Positions 43,034 through 53,027 of a stretch of 64,000 nucleotides of DNA are shown here, piece after piece. The stretch comes from Saccharomyces paradoxus (lineage: Eukaryota; Ascomycota; Saccharomycetes; Saccharomycetales; Saccharomycetaceae), in NCBI RefSeq assembly GCF_002079055.1, contig NC_047487.1, positions 1-64,000 of the forward strand, read 5' to 3'. The number at the start of each line of letters is the position of its first letter. Position 1 is the first letter of the stretch. Below the pieces are notes generated by a model, which was given only the letters and a program-made list of their open reading frames with translations, had not been told where the DNA came from and ran no database searches. The translations under genes were made by a program, and so were the position numbers.

Positions 43034-45022
43034 TTATTTGTGGAACTTTGATGATTTAAATAGTTTCATCAGTGTGAAGGAGCATAGCGCCACGAAACCC
43101 ACAGTGGACCCAAAAATTAGAGCCGTTTGCCTGTAATCGACATCTTTCGATGCGGTTTCTTCTGGCAATCCGGGAGTGTTCTTACCTGGATCAAGAGCGG
43201 CTTCTGTAATTTTTATGAACAATTCGTTGAGTGAACTTAGCCACCGCGATGATATGTGCAGTGGATGGTTCACAAAGAGCTCATCCGCTAGTTCATCTGG
43301 TTGGATTTGACACCTTTGTTGCTGTTTATCTAGATCAGCCTTAGAGGCTACGAATACCAACGGTAGATCTTGTAAATGGGTAAATTTGTCCAGAAGCGAA
43401 ACTAAGTATGAGAACGATTCTGGGTCACTGGAATCGTATGTTAGACAGATTACATCACATTCTTTTAACTTATCTTTATTCTCTAGTATGGCATATTCTT
43501 GTTCTCCAAGTTCTTGCAAAATCAAATAGTACTGTTTCCCACCTTTCAATTCCAAACTGTTGACTGCAATTCTTGGTTTGATCGTTGGAGAATACTCCTC
43601 TGAGAACGATCTGCCCAAGAAGGCCTCTAGTAAAGAGCTTTTCCCGCAGCATGGCTTTCCAATGACAAAGCAATTAAAGACTTTCCTGTCATTGATATTA
43701 GATCTATAAAGTTTCCCGGAACGGCGTCTCATTTTCCTTGGCTTGGTTACTTGTAGAGCCAGTCTTGCATCCTCCTGAAAGCCAAAATACACCAAGTACG
43801 CGGTAGTTATGCTATAGTTCAAGAAAGTCGTCATACTCCATTGTGCTAACCAGCCTTGTAAGGTGATGCAGCCTTTGTTGTTTACAACAGTGGAGAAGGG
43901 GAAATTTGTTGAGGTCCATAGCTTGGGTAGCCCAGGTGTGCACTTAAATAGACGATGTAACTCTTGATTATTCAAACCACCATCATTGTCGATATCAAAC
44001 TTTAAAAAAATATCTACAAGAAATCGGTACCCCTTGGGGCTCAATTCCACGCTGGAAGTGTCAGGAACAACCAACTTCGGATGAAGAATTTTGTCATTGA
44101 TACACAAGGAATCTGTGTAGTGAAAGGTCCTTAGTATAGCCCATGTAGTCTCATGTCTCCCTCTTTCGGCGTATATTTTGTTTAGTACAAGGAAACCATC
44201 CTTCGTGATGCCTTTTCCAGGCACGTATAGCTTACGGTTAACGTACTCTTGATCGTGTTTAGAAATATCGAGAAGCAAATCTTTTATGAAATTTAGTTCG
44301 TTTACATCAATGCTCTTATTGAAGCACTTCTTTTGTAAATTCAAGATCTCGTTATCATCTAAGTATGAATCCTGGTTTAAATCGCACAAAAGAAAAATTC
44401 TTTTTAAGGCCATGACAGCTAGTGGCTTTAGTTCACCTACCATGGCATCGAATAAAGGTGATATTGGGTGTGTTATGGCTCTTTGGCAAAGATAAAACGC
44501 CTGGTTAAGATCAAATTGAGTCTTGGCACTTGTCTTAATGCAGGTGTCGATTTCTTTAAATTCCATCAGGATTGGAATAAATTCTTCATCTTCCACTTTG
44601 GTATCAATATCATCATCACTATTTTCTGACGCTGCCATTGCATTAGCATTGGCATTCGATATGGAATCGCATTTATTTTTGCAGAGAATGACAGGAATAT
44701 TCAACCCCAGAGACCTGAAATGAGGCAACCAAAAGAGGGAGACATGTTCATACGATTCGTGATCGCAATACACAAGCCAAATGACGTCTGCGGACTTCAA
44801 CTCATGGTCTAAAGCTATAAGGTCCGAATCTGAGGTGTCTATAAGTACTGTATTCGTAGGAGAATATGAAGGCGATGATGAGAAATCTCTTGGGATGCTG
44901 ATGGGGGGCAGAACGTCCTGTATGGTCGGTATGAATTCAGCTTTTGTTAATGATACAACCAGACTGGATTTACCGACCCCTTCATCGCCGCAAATCACTA
45001 CACGAATCGTTTCTTTAGTCAT
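43034..45022 (-). CDS. GEM1: Miro-type mitochondrial outer membrane GTPase
   Basis: A 662-aa tail-anchored GTPase of the mitochondrial outer membrane that regulates the ERMES ER-mitochondria contact and mitochondrial shape and inheritance. First GTPase domain with P-loop GDEGVGKSS (12-20); two EF hands with calcium loops at 214-225 ([12 protein letters not shown]) and 343-354 ([12 protein letters not shown]); second GTPase domain with GKPCCGKSS (455-463). A single C-terminal membrane helix lies near 637-657, followed by a short basic tail. Length equals the reference. Confidence 0.97.
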   Translation of the reverse strand: MTKETIRVVICGDEGVGKSSLVVSLTKAEFIPTIQDVLPPISIPRDFSSSPSYSPTNTVLIDTSDSDLIALDHELKSADVIWLVYCDHESYEHVSLFWLPHFRSLGLNIPVILCKNKCDSISNANANAMAASENSDDDIDTKVEDEEFIPILMEFKEIDTCIKTSAKTQFDLNQAFYLCQRAITHPISPLFDAMVGELKPLAVMALKRIFLLCDLNQDSYLDDNEILNLQKKCFNKSIDVNELNFIKDLLLDISKHDQEYVNRKLYVPGKGITKDGFLVLNKIYAERGRHETTWAILRTFHYTDSLCINDKILHPKLVVPDTSSVELSPKGYRFLVDIFLKFDIDNDGGLNNQELHRLFKCTPGLPKLWTSTNFPFSTVVNNKGCITLQGWLAQWSMTTFLNYSITTAYLVYFGFQEDARLALQVTKPRKMRRRSGKLYRSNINDRKVFNCFVIGKPCCGKSSLLEAFLGRSFSEEYSPTIKPRIAVNSLELKGGKQYYLILQELGEQEYAILENKDKLKECDVICLTYDSSDPESFSYLVSLLDKFTHLQDLPLVFVASKADLDKQQQRCQIQPDELADELFVNHPLHISSRWLSSLNELFIKITEAALDPGKNTPGLPEETASKDVDYRQTALIFGSTVGFVALCSFTLMKLFKSSKFHK

Positions 45023-45202
45023 ATTGTGTTGTTCAATCCGCTAGTTTTGTACTCAATTTTTATTTGTTCGATGCTCAAATTTCATTCTTTTGTTTTGAGG
45101 GTAAAAACAACTATATCAAATGTTTGAAGATCTAAAGTCATCAACTAAATGAATTACTTGAGAGTGACTGGGTGTTGCATTAAATAATTAGATACATAAT
45201 AC

Positions 45203-47071
45203 TTAAGAATTATTGATGGATAGGTTGAAAAGTTTTGATCTCAATGACTCGTTTTCCTGTTCTAAGGCCTTGATCCGAGCTTCTGAAGCGTTTGCATCCA
45301 GCTTTCGTCTTTCTCTTTCGGATATCCATCTTCTTTGCAACTCCTCTATTCGTAAGCTCAGTTCTTTATTTGGAGCAGCCGCTGGTTCATCGTCCTGTTG
45401 ATGTTGCTGCTCTGGAGTTTCCATGGCAATCAGCGAAGAGATATATGAATCTATTATGGATTCTAGTGCAGTCTCTATAAAAGTGTAAAGTGACTCTAGT
45501 TTGGGCTGAATCGTATTCAGGTTTTTCAGCACATTTGGTATTGATTTTATTGATTTCATCTTCCTGTCAAACTGGACTATAGAGCTTTCTTGTAAGATTT
45601 TCTGAAGGATACGGAAAACACTGTCAAGATGTAATAAAAGATTCTGATTGAACTTGATGAAATTGGTCTCATATTGGGATAGTATTAAATTTTGATTGTC
45701 CAAAGTATTCAATTGGTTTTTCAATTGATAATTCTCCAGATCTAATTTGTCTAATTGGTTTTGTATTATTTGGAATTCTTCTGATTTATCGATTTGAAGG
45801 TCATTAATTTGCTTTTCTAAGTCATTGATGTAGCTGTCCCAATTATTTTCTTTTAGTTTATTAATCTTTGTCTGAGTTTCCAGTTCTTTGGTTAAAACTT
45901 TCTCATTTTGTTCCATTCTACTAATATCTTTCTTCAACTTTTCTAAATTCTTTATCAAGGCAGATTGTGATTCGATCTTTTCCTTCAATTGAGATATCAA
46001 ATGATCTTGTTTTTGTATGACCGAATTAGAGTTTTCTTCCAATTCTAAGGAATCCAGCAGATGAGATTGCTCATTTAGTTTGGACGCTATCATCTTCTCT
46101 AATTTTTGCGATTTTTCAAATTTTAGTCTAATGGAATTTATAAATTGATCATATTCCTTGTGTAAATTTTCAATCACAATCTCCAATTGAGTGTCCAAGG
46201 TTTTCTCGAAATGAGACTCGACGGTTGAAATGGGTAAGGAAGTACTGTTTGCCATTACATTCTCTGTATCAATTTGATTGTTATTGTCATGAATTTCATC
46301 ATTCTGGAATCCACTATCAGCATCATCCTGCTCACTTGATAGCGAACCCTTGCTTTCGAAGTGTGATCTTGCAGGAGAAGACTGAGCCAGTGAACGGAAT
46401 TCTTCCTCATCCTCTTTTGGTTCTGCTTGACCTTTGGAATGCAAAAAATCCTGCAAGAATTGCATGATGAATTTGGATAAAGTATCCATTTTTTCAAGTA
46501 CGTAATCGGAGCTCAATTCTAAAGTTTCCTCCAGGCCTTCCCTCTCCTCTTTATCAAGAAGATGAGCATTTTCATCTTGCCCATCAAAATGCGTCAATAT
46601 AAAGGACAGTAGATGGTTGATTGTATTTACTATACTTTCTGAATTTTCCAAATTCTCCTGAACAAATTGTAGTGTATCTTGGTACTCAGTCTCCCTCGTC
46701 TTCAAACTCTGTTTCAATTTGTTTATTTCGAGATTTAGACCTTCGATAATCGAATTTTTAAAGTCAGCGTCATTGGCCATTGATGGTGCATTGCCATCCT
46801 TATTGGAGATTCTGCGAATGTATTCATAGAGCACTTGGATCTTGATTTTGGCATTAGTCAATTCTTTCTCCAAATTTTTGACTTTGTTGGAATCGTTCCC
46901 CAGGCTGGGCTTCATGGGATCGTTATGAGATGACCTCGTGGTCACAGAGTCCCTGAACGATGGTATAGACATCCCAGAATCCATCGAGTTCGTGAACTCG
47001 CTGTCGTCATCGTCATCAATGTTGTCGTTATTACGGAGATACCTGCTACTAGGAATCCATCGACGTACCAT
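45203..47071 (-). CDS. SPC72: Gamma-tubulin complex receptor of the SPB outer plaque
   Basis: A 622-aa coiled-coil protein, matching the reference length from the ATG at 47071 (MVRRWIPSS); codons further up begin with TTG. It anchors the gamma-tubulin small complex at the cytoplasmic face of the spindle pole body and recruits Stu2 and Kar1. Heptad-rich segments at about residues 60-155 and 315-490 are Glu/Lys/Gln/Asn-rich, separated by an acidic Ser-rich linker. A further coiled coil ends the protein. Confidence 0.95.
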   Translation of the reverse strand: MVRRWIPSSRYLRNNDNIDDDDDSEFTNSMDSGMSIPSFRDSVTTRSSHNDPMKPSLGNDSNKVKNLEKELTNAKIKIQVLYEYIRRISNKDGNAPSMANDADFKNSIIEGLNLEINKLKQSLKTRETEYQDTLQFVQENLENSESIVNTINHLLSFILTHFDGQDENAHLLDKEEREGLEETLELSSDYVLEKMDTLSKFIMQFLQDFLHSKGQAEPKEDEEEFRSLAQSSPARSHFESKGSLSSEQDDADSGFQNDEIHDNNNQIDTENVMANSTSLPISTVESHFEKTLDTQLEIVIENLHKEYDQFINSIRLKFEKSQKLEKMIASKLNEQSHLLDSLELEENSNSVIQKQDHLISQLKEKIESQSALIKNLEKLKKDISRMEQNEKVLTKELETQTKINKLKENNWDSYINDLEKQINDLQIDKSEEFQIIQNQLDKLDLENYQLKNQLNTLDNQNLILSQYETNFIKFNQNLLLHLDSVFRILQKILQESSIVQFDRKMKSIKSIPNVLKNLNTIQPKLESLYTFIETALESIIDSYISSLIAMETPEQQHQQDDEPAAAPNKELSLRIEELQRRWISERERRKLDANASEARIKALEQENESLRSKLFNLSINNS

Positions 47072-47244
47072 GGCTGTAAATTTCTTTATGTTGTTTGCAT
47101 GATTTTTTGATATCAGTGTTGCTAATGTGAAATTTCGCGATTCCAATTAAAATAATAAATACATATAAAAAGAATATACACAGAGGGAAACAAAAGTAAA
47201 CTAAAAGTGATACTTACATGGGCTTTTTTTGGTTCCAAAATCGT

Positions 47245-47601
47245 TCATGAAGATGCCGGACCCTTCCCACTTGCCTTCTTAGTGGTCAATTGCAGGCCAT
47301 GCCATCTGGAAATATCATCCTTCAAAATTCTGTTCACTAGCTGGTGCTGCTTGATGAGACTCAGTCCGTTGAACTTTTTGCTTGTTATGTTGATGGCAAA
47401 CATGGACCCACAGCCACCGGAAACGTCTTGCACTTTACATACTTCAGGTTCCAGTTCCTGTTGTAGTTTATCCGTGATCATCTCCTCTTCCGGGGTCATT
47501 GCCATCTGCGTGGAGTACCAAAGCTTTGGACCCGTCAAGATCGTTGGCCACCGGGCATTCTTGACAGATATAGAACGTAGCATGGTCTGTGAGCGCTTCA
47601 T
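47245..47601 (-). CDS. BOL3: Mitochondrial BolA-like iron-sulfur protein
   Basis: A 118-aa BolA-family protein (alias AIM1) with a basic mitochondrial presequence of about 30 residues. The BolA fold shows VQDVSGGCGSMFAI, the KKFNGLSLIKQHQLVN helix with the conserved His, and WHGLQL. With Nfu1 and Grx5 it helps deliver 4Fe-4S clusters to client enzymes such as lipoate synthase and succinate dehydrogenase. It is head-to-head with BOL1, starts 132 bp apart. Confidence 0.94.
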   Translation of the reverse strand: MKRSQTMLRSISVKNARWPTILTGPKLWYSTQMAMTPEEEMITDKLQQELEPEVCKVQDVSGGCGSMFAINITSKKFNGLSLIKQHQLVNRILKDDISRWHGLQLTTKKASGKGPASS

Positions 47602-47733
47602 TCCTGTGTTTTATCTTCCCTTTTCGCTTTTATGGTTCTTAGTGACCAAATAAAGAAACTTATATATGTTCCGGAATGACGAATCAAAAAGAGAGTAGAA
47701 TCATTAGCAGGAAACGAGAGTGGAAAGAAAATA

Positions 47734-48066
47734 ATGTTCAAGAGAGCAATGAGCACAGATGGTCCCGTGGCACGTACCATCCTGAAGAGACTGGAACGTG
47801 GTTTTCCAGATTACAAAAACTTTGCATTTGGCCTCTATAACGACTCTCACAAGCATAAGGGCCATGCTGGTGTGCAGGGGAATGTCTCTGCTGAGACACA
47901 TTTCCGAATCGAGATGGTTAGTAAAAAGTTTGAGGGTCTAAAACTTCCACAACGCCATCGTATGGTTTATTCTCTCTTGCAAGACGAGATGGCGCAGACG
48001 AACGGTATCCATGCTTTACAATTATCACTAAAGACCCCACAGGAGTATGAGTCCAAGGCCAAATAG
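47734..48066 (+). CDS. BOL1: BolA-like mitochondrial iron-sulfur protein
   Basis: A 110-aa BolA-family protein (YAL044W-A). Family signatures are [39 protein letters not shown] with the conserved His, and IHALQL. Bol1 partners with Grx5 in the mitochondrial matrix, partly redundant with Bol3. It is divergent from BOL3 and convergent with GCV3. Confidence 0.94.
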   Translation: MFKRAMSTDGPVARTILKRLERGFPDYKNFAFGLYNDSHKHKGHAGVQGNVSAETHFRIEMVSKKFEGLKLPQRHRMVYSLLQDEMAQTNGIHALQLSLKTPQEYESKAK

Positions 48067-48149
48067 AATAAATAAGTGTACATGTTAAATATTTTGTTTT
48101 ATTTCCCCTACATATATATATGTGTATTTACTTTACGTACGTATAAGGT

Positions 48150-48662
48150 TTAGTCATCATGAACCAGCGTCTTTTCGTACTGTTCTAAGGACATTAGACC
48201 CTCGACCTGTTCCACATTAACGCCTTCACCAAGCTTCATCTTGACTAGCCAGCCGTCACCCATAGGGTCTTCATTCACCACACCTGGATTTTCCTCGAGA
48301 TTAGTGTTGATTTCCTCCACGGTACCATCGGCAGGCTGATAGATCTCAGAAGCTGATTTGACGGACTCGATGGACCCTAGCGACTCACCTTGGGCAATCT
48401 CGGTACCCACCTCTGGTAACTCAACATAGGTAGCGTCCCCGAGGGCATCAGTGGCGTACTTTGTAATTCCGACAAAGGCAGTCTGGTCCTGATGCACAGC
48501 TATCCACTCATGTTGGGCAGTGTATCTCACTGCTTGAGGCCCTTGGGATGAGTACAAGAATGGTAGTTTGTTCTTGTTCAGGGCATTGCTGGAGCTGTTT
48601 CTCAAAAACAACTTGCCCACGGTGGGCATGCGGGTGGTCCATAATCTAGTAGTGCGTAACAT
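48150..48662 (-). CDS. GCV3: Glycine cleavage system H protein
   Basis: A 170-aa mitochondrial H protein that carries the aminomethyl group on a lipoyl arm during glycine breakdown to one-carbon units. Presequence of about 45 residues, then the lipoyl domain with the acceptor Lys at 102 in GSIESVKSASEI. In yeast Gcv3 is also needed to lipoylate the 2-oxo acid dehydrogenases. Two TGACTC boxes and a TATA lie just upstream. Confidence 0.97.
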   Translation of the reverse strand: MLRTTRLWTTRMPTVGKLFLRNSSSNALNKNKLPFLYSSQGPQAVRYTAQHEWIAVHQDQTAFVGITKYATDALGDATYVELPEVGTEIAQGESLGSIESVKSASEIYQPADGTVEEINTNLEENPGVVNEDPMGDGWLVKMKLGEGVNVEQVEGLMSLEQYEKTLVHDD

Positions 48663-48726
48663 TGTCGATGTGGTATGTCTTTATGCAGACTTTCTACTTC
48701 CCATTACCAACTTGTTTGTTGGTCTG

Positions 48727-48775
48727 TATATATAGAAGAAGAGTTAGCGGAAGTGACTCCGCCGCTGAATGACTC
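48727..48775 (-). promoter_or_regulatory. GCV3 promoter: TATA and two TGACTC boxes
   Basis: TATATATA lies at 48727-48734, about 65-72 bp from the ATG. TGACTC on the plus strand occurs at 48754-48759 and 48770-48775, 16 bp apart. TGACTC is bound by Gcn4 and Bas1; Bas1 control of glycine-cleavage genes is established in S. cerevisiae. Confidence 0.65.
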
Positions 48776-48895
48776 CTTACGGAAGTGTCAAAATTGCGAC
48801 GTCCCTATAGCACAGAATGATAGATAAAACATTGGTTCGCAAGTGAAGGCAGACGTATACATGCATATATAGTATAGTATATATAGTGAGAGTAG

Positions 48896-51253
48896 TCACT
48901 TTAGCCTGTCGAGCAGTGAATCGCACTGCTTGTGCAAGCCTTCATCTTCTTGCTTGAGTTGATGCAGCAGGTCGCGGACAGTGTCCTGCACTGGAGGTCT
49001 AAACATAATGAGAAACTTTAGCGTTTGAAAGCCAAGGGAACTTCTTGCCGGGTCCAGGCAGATAGGCTTCAGTGCCCCGAGATGGTCGCATTGAAGACTG
49101 GGCAGTTCGCTCATAAGTCTGATGAAGAATCGTCTGTGCTTGTTTTCAAGGAATGGACCCAGGGACTCGAGAACTCTCAAAGACCATTTTTTGTAGTTGG
49201 AAGGCTCTTGACGCTGCGAGGTTTGAAAGAACCATTCCTCGTTGAGCCATTCGATGATCAAACTGACGCGTTGTTCGAAATCTTGGATGAAGAAGCTAAG
49301 CAGTTCTTCACGAATTAGGTCACTGGCCTCTTGTGCTGCGATTCCTCTCGTAATCAGTCTGATCAAGACGTGTAGCCATGACGAGGAGTCGTCATCGTCC
49401 AGTAATATGGGGGAAGAAGATGAAGATTTTGCCGGAGTGATATCCTGGTGACTGGATAGTTCAAAGAGTTTGGTGGTCAGCCTGGAGAGGTACTTTAGTT
49501 TTTCATCCTGTGTCAATGAGTCAGGTTCAAAAGGAGGTGCGATCTCCTTTGTTGCAGAACTCGATCCGTTGGCCTCGCCTGAGTTTTCTTGGGCACTCTC
49601 CTCTTGTTGTAGCATCTTCTGCATTCGATCATCGTCTTCAGGTTCCTCGGGTTCCTCCGCTAGTTCCTCTGTTTCCCTTTTGATTTTCTTATTATCAGCC
49701 GCTGTGTCATCGACTCCAACTTCTTTGTCGTTGCTGCTGTCATCATCATCGTCCGATTTCCTCTTTGATGACGATGAGGACGGTACGGAATTGGCGTATG
49801 TGTTCATCAGATCTGTGTACCTTGAAGCAACGATGGACAATCCGGTGATCAATTTCGTAGTGTCCATTTGTAAGATGGCCTCTGTGGACAGCTTGATGAG
49901 CATGTCATTGGGAAGCTGGGTCACATCCTGATTGGAGTTCGAACTGTTCATCAACGAGTACACGGACGAGTAGGTGTTGTTGATCGGTTTGGGAGAGTTG
50001 TTGAAAAAAGTGCTTCCCTGATGTGAGGCCTTGTTGAGGGTGTATTTCTGCAATATTTTTAGTTGATCAAGCATGTTTTCAGTTGAAGACCCCATTGTAG
50101 GTGCAGAAACAGGCGTGGAAGTATTGGTGGACATGCCTAGAGTAGATTGTAACGCGGATAGTTGTCTTTTCCATAGCGAGATATACTTTAGTTTGTCCTG
50201 CCTGGACAGCGATTTTTTGCTATTGCCCTTGGAAGGGTCAAAGTTCAAAATTCCCTTGCTCTTGGTCTCCTCACCAATTACATGTAAAGTCTGAGAAATC
50301 TTGGTGAGCTTGGAGTAGATCGATGACCCTGATCCGGATGAGAGGGACTTGGTAATGATTTGATTTTTCAACCCAAATTGCACAAAATTCTTGTAGGCTC
50401 TTTCAACAAATCTCTTGGATAGCTTGTAATTCAGGTCAGATTTTCCCTCTAGGGGAAACTTGGCGTCCACGTTGAAACGCAACAGTCCGGAAAGAATTCT
50501 TATTGTTGTCTGCGGCCTTCTCTTGATGACGAAGGATAAGGAATTGATGATGCCGATGAAAACGGGCGAGATCATGTATTGTTCTTCGATTAGGTAGTTT
50601 AGCAGCATATCCAGGAGCCTCTTAGCCTCGCTCTCCAGGGCTGCTTTGTTCAACACAGGGTGGTTATCGGGGATGGTAGATGAATTAATCTCGTTGCCGC
50701 CGGAAGACTTGGTCTGTGACAACACGACCTCAGACATGAACTTGATAGTCGCTAATTTCACGCCGATATTCTGATCAATCTGCACTAGCCATTGCTCAAC
50801 ATCACTTTCGTCGTCAATGGTGGTACGTAAAGGATACGCAGTTCTCCAGTGCGAGAGCACGAACTTCTTCAGTATACACAGCTGATCAAACATTTCCTGG
50901 TTTGAAGTCTTAGCAACCAGATCCAACACCAGCGGGTATGAAGCGCACATAATAAGCACGATGTTCTTATACACTAGCACGTCCGTGGTGGACTGAGCCA
51001 TAGCAAGAAGTAGTGGCAGATATTGAGCAGCAATAAACGGTCTCTCTGTATTCGCAATTGGCGAGTCCATCGACACTACGTCTAGAACCAACTGTGTGAA
51101 AAACTTGGCCAAAGGCAACTTCAGTTTGCTGAGGTTACCGTTGTGGTACATGGATGCCGTAGTCTCGAGCACCTTGGGCAGCATCTCCGTTGGATTATTG
51201 TGCATGGCCAGCGTCTTAGCCTGTAGCAATTGCTCCATCTCTGCAGATGACAT
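48896..51253 (-). CDS. PTA1: mRNA 3'-end processing factor, symplekin homolog
   Basis: A 785-aa scaffold of the cleavage and polyadenylation factor, linking Ssu72, Ysh1 and Glc7 modules for mRNA and snoRNA 3'-end formation. It is an all-helical HEAT-like protein with a low-complexity acidic segment at about residues 495-590 (runs of Ser, Asp and Glu). Length equals the reference. It shares a 260-bp divergent promoter with ERV46. Confidence 0.96.
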   Translation of the reverse strand: MSSAEMEQLLQAKTLAMHNNPTEMLPKVLETTASMYHNGNLSKLKLPLAKFFTQLVLDVVSMDSPIANTERPFIAAQYLPLLLAMAQSTTDVLVYKNIVLIMCASYPLVLDLVAKTSNQEMFDQLCILKKFVLSHWRTAYPLRTTIDDESDVEQWLVQIDQNIGVKLATIKFMSEVVLSQTKSSGGNEINSSTIPDNHPVLNKAALESEAKRLLDMLLNYLIEEQYMISPVFIGIINSLSFVIKRRPQTTIRILSGLLRFNVDAKFPLEGKSDLNYKLSKRFVERAYKNFVQFGLKNQIITKSLSSGSGSSIYSKLTKISQTLHVIGEETKSKGILNFDPSKGNSKKSLSRQDKLKYISLWKRQLSALQSTLGMSTNTSTPVSAPTMGSSTENMLDQLKILQKYTLNKASHQGSTFFNNSPKPINNTYSSVYSLMNSSNSNQDVTQLPNDMLIKLSTEAILQMDTTKLITGLSIVASRYTDLMNTYANSVPSSSSSKRKSDDDDDSSNDKEVGVDDTAADNKKIKRETEELAEEPEEPEDDDRMQKMLQQEESAQENSGEANGSSSATKEIAPPFEPDSLTQDEKLKYLSRLTTKLFELSSHQDITPAKSSSSSPILLDDDDSSSWLHVLIRLITRGIAAQEASDLIREELLSFFIQDFEQRVSLIIEWLNEEWFFQTSQRQEPSNYKKWSLRVLESLGPFLENKHRRFFIRLMSELPSLQCDHLGALKPICLDPARSSLGFQTLKFLIMFRPPVQDTVRDLLHQLKQEDEGLHKQCDSLLDRLK

Positions 51254-51513
51254 TGCGCTGCTCAGTGATATTTATATGGTCACTGCTACGATTCGAGCAT
51301 CTGTTCAGTTAAATACTAACGGTTAAAAGGTATTGAAGTATGGCAACTTTTCACATCTTTATCAAGTCACCTTATACGATTGGACATCAGAACGGCAATT
51401 TTCCATCAAATAAAAGAGGAAACCACGCCATTATGAAGGAAAGCAAGTTTTATTTCGTATAGATGCGGAGGAGGACAGTGATATAACACACATAGCTAGA
51501 CACAATAGACATC

Positions 51514-52761
51514 ATGAAGAGGTCCACGTTGCTGTCGTTGGACGCATTCGCTAAGACCGAAGAGGACGTACGAGTCCGCACCAGGGCCGGCGGGCTGATT
51601 ACTCTATCGTGCATCCTGACCACGCTATTCCTGCTGGTTAACGAGTGGAGACAGTTCAACTCTGTGGTAACAAGACCACAATTGGTGGTGGACCGTGACC
51701 GACATGCGAAGCTGGAGCTTAATATGGACGTAACTTTCCCATCAATGCCGTGTGACCTGGTCAATCTCGATATCATGGATGACTCCGGAGAGTTGCAACT
51801 GGACATCCTTGACGCTGGGTTCACGATGACCAGGTTAGATGGTGAGGGCCGCCCCGTAGGAGATACCACTGAGTTACATGTGGGTGGGAACAGTGACGGT
51901 AACACGCCGGTTAATGACGATCCCAACTATTGTGGGCCATGTTACGGTGCCAAAGATCAGTCGCAGAATGAGAATCTGGCACAGGAAGACAAGGTGTGCT
52001 GCCAAGACTGTGATACAGTAAGATCTGCGTATCTGGAGAAAGGCTGGGCTTTTTTTGATGGGAAGAATGTCGAGCAGTGTGAAAGAGAGGGCTACGTAAG
52101 CAAGATCAACGAGCATTTGAATGAGGGCTGCAGGATCAAAGGATCTGCGCAGATTAATAGGATTCAGGGGAATCTTCACTTTGCCCCTGGAAAACCTTAC
52201 CAGAATACATATGGACACTTTCATGATACTTCTTTGTACGAGAAGACCCCAAACCTGAACTTCAACCACATCATCAATCATTTGAGCTTTGGAAAGCCGA
52301 TCCAGTCTCACCATAAGTTGCTAGATAATGATAAGCGCCACGGCGGTGCCATAGTTGCCACTTCTCCCTTGGACGGGCGCCAAGTGTTCCCGGACAGGGC
52401 TACGCAATTCCATCAGTTCTCGTATTTCGCTAAGATAGTTCCTACCAGATACGAGTACTTGGACAATGTCGTCATTGAGACCGCGCAGTTCAGCGCCACG
52501 TATCACTCCCGCCCTCTTATCGGTGGAAGGGACAAGGATCATCCAAACACACTTCACGCTAGGGGTGGTATTCCTGGCCTGTTCGTGTTCTTCGAAATGT
52601 CTCCATTGAAAGTCATCAATAAGGAACAGCACGGCCAAACTTGGTCCGGCTTCATCTTGAATTGTATCACCAGCATCGGTGGTGTCCTAGCTGTGGGCAC
52701 CGTCATGGACAAGCTATTCTACAAGGCACAGAGATCTATCTGGGGAAAGAAGAGCCAGTAG
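51514..52761 (+). CDS. ERV46: COPII vesicle protein, Erv41 partner
   Basis: A 415-aa membrane protein that cycles between ER and Golgi with Erv41, retrieving leaked ER residents. Short cytosolic N-terminus, TM1 at about residues 27-46, a large luminal domain with many Cys (CGPCYGA, VCCQDCDTV), TM2 at about 375-397 (ILNCITSIGGVLAVGTV), and a basic cytosolic tail ending KKSQ. Length equals the reference. Confidence 0.97.
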   Translation: MKRSTLLSLDAFAKTEEDVRVRTRAGGLITLSCILTTLFLLVNEWRQFNSVVTRPQLVVDRDRHAKLELNMDVTFPSMPCDLVNLDIMDDSGELQLDILDAGFTMTRLDGEGRPVGDTTELHVGGNSDGNTPVNDDPNYCGPCYGAKDQSQNENLAQEDKVCCQDCDTVRSAYLEKGWAFFDGKNVEQCEREGYVSKINEHLNEGCRIKGSAQINRIQGNLHFAPGKPYQNTYGHFHDTSLYEKTPNLNFNHIINHLSFGKPIQSHHKLLDNDKRHGGAIVATSPLDGRQVFPDRATQFHQFSYFAKIVPTRYEYLDNVVIETAQFSATYHSRPLIGGRDKDHPNTLHARGGIPGLFVFFEMSPLKVINKEQHGQTWSGFILNCITSIGGVLAVGTVMDKLFYKAQRSIWGKKSQ

Positions 52762-53027
52762 AAAAGGCCATCATAAGGAGGGCCCTTTCTGTATACTACT
52801 ACTACATAATATATAGTATAGAAATTGATATCATTACTTGTATACGTATCATATTGTACGAATAATCGCGAAGGACGACGCACTTGTGTGAAGAAGTGAA
52901 AACAGAAGCTTTAAAGCAGAAACAGAACAAGAATGTGATCATGGTAAGATTGCAGAAGAGCCATTGCTGTTACCATTTTATTGTTTAGCCCTACCAAGAC
53001 CTGTCTGCTAGTCCAACCCGAGAGATC

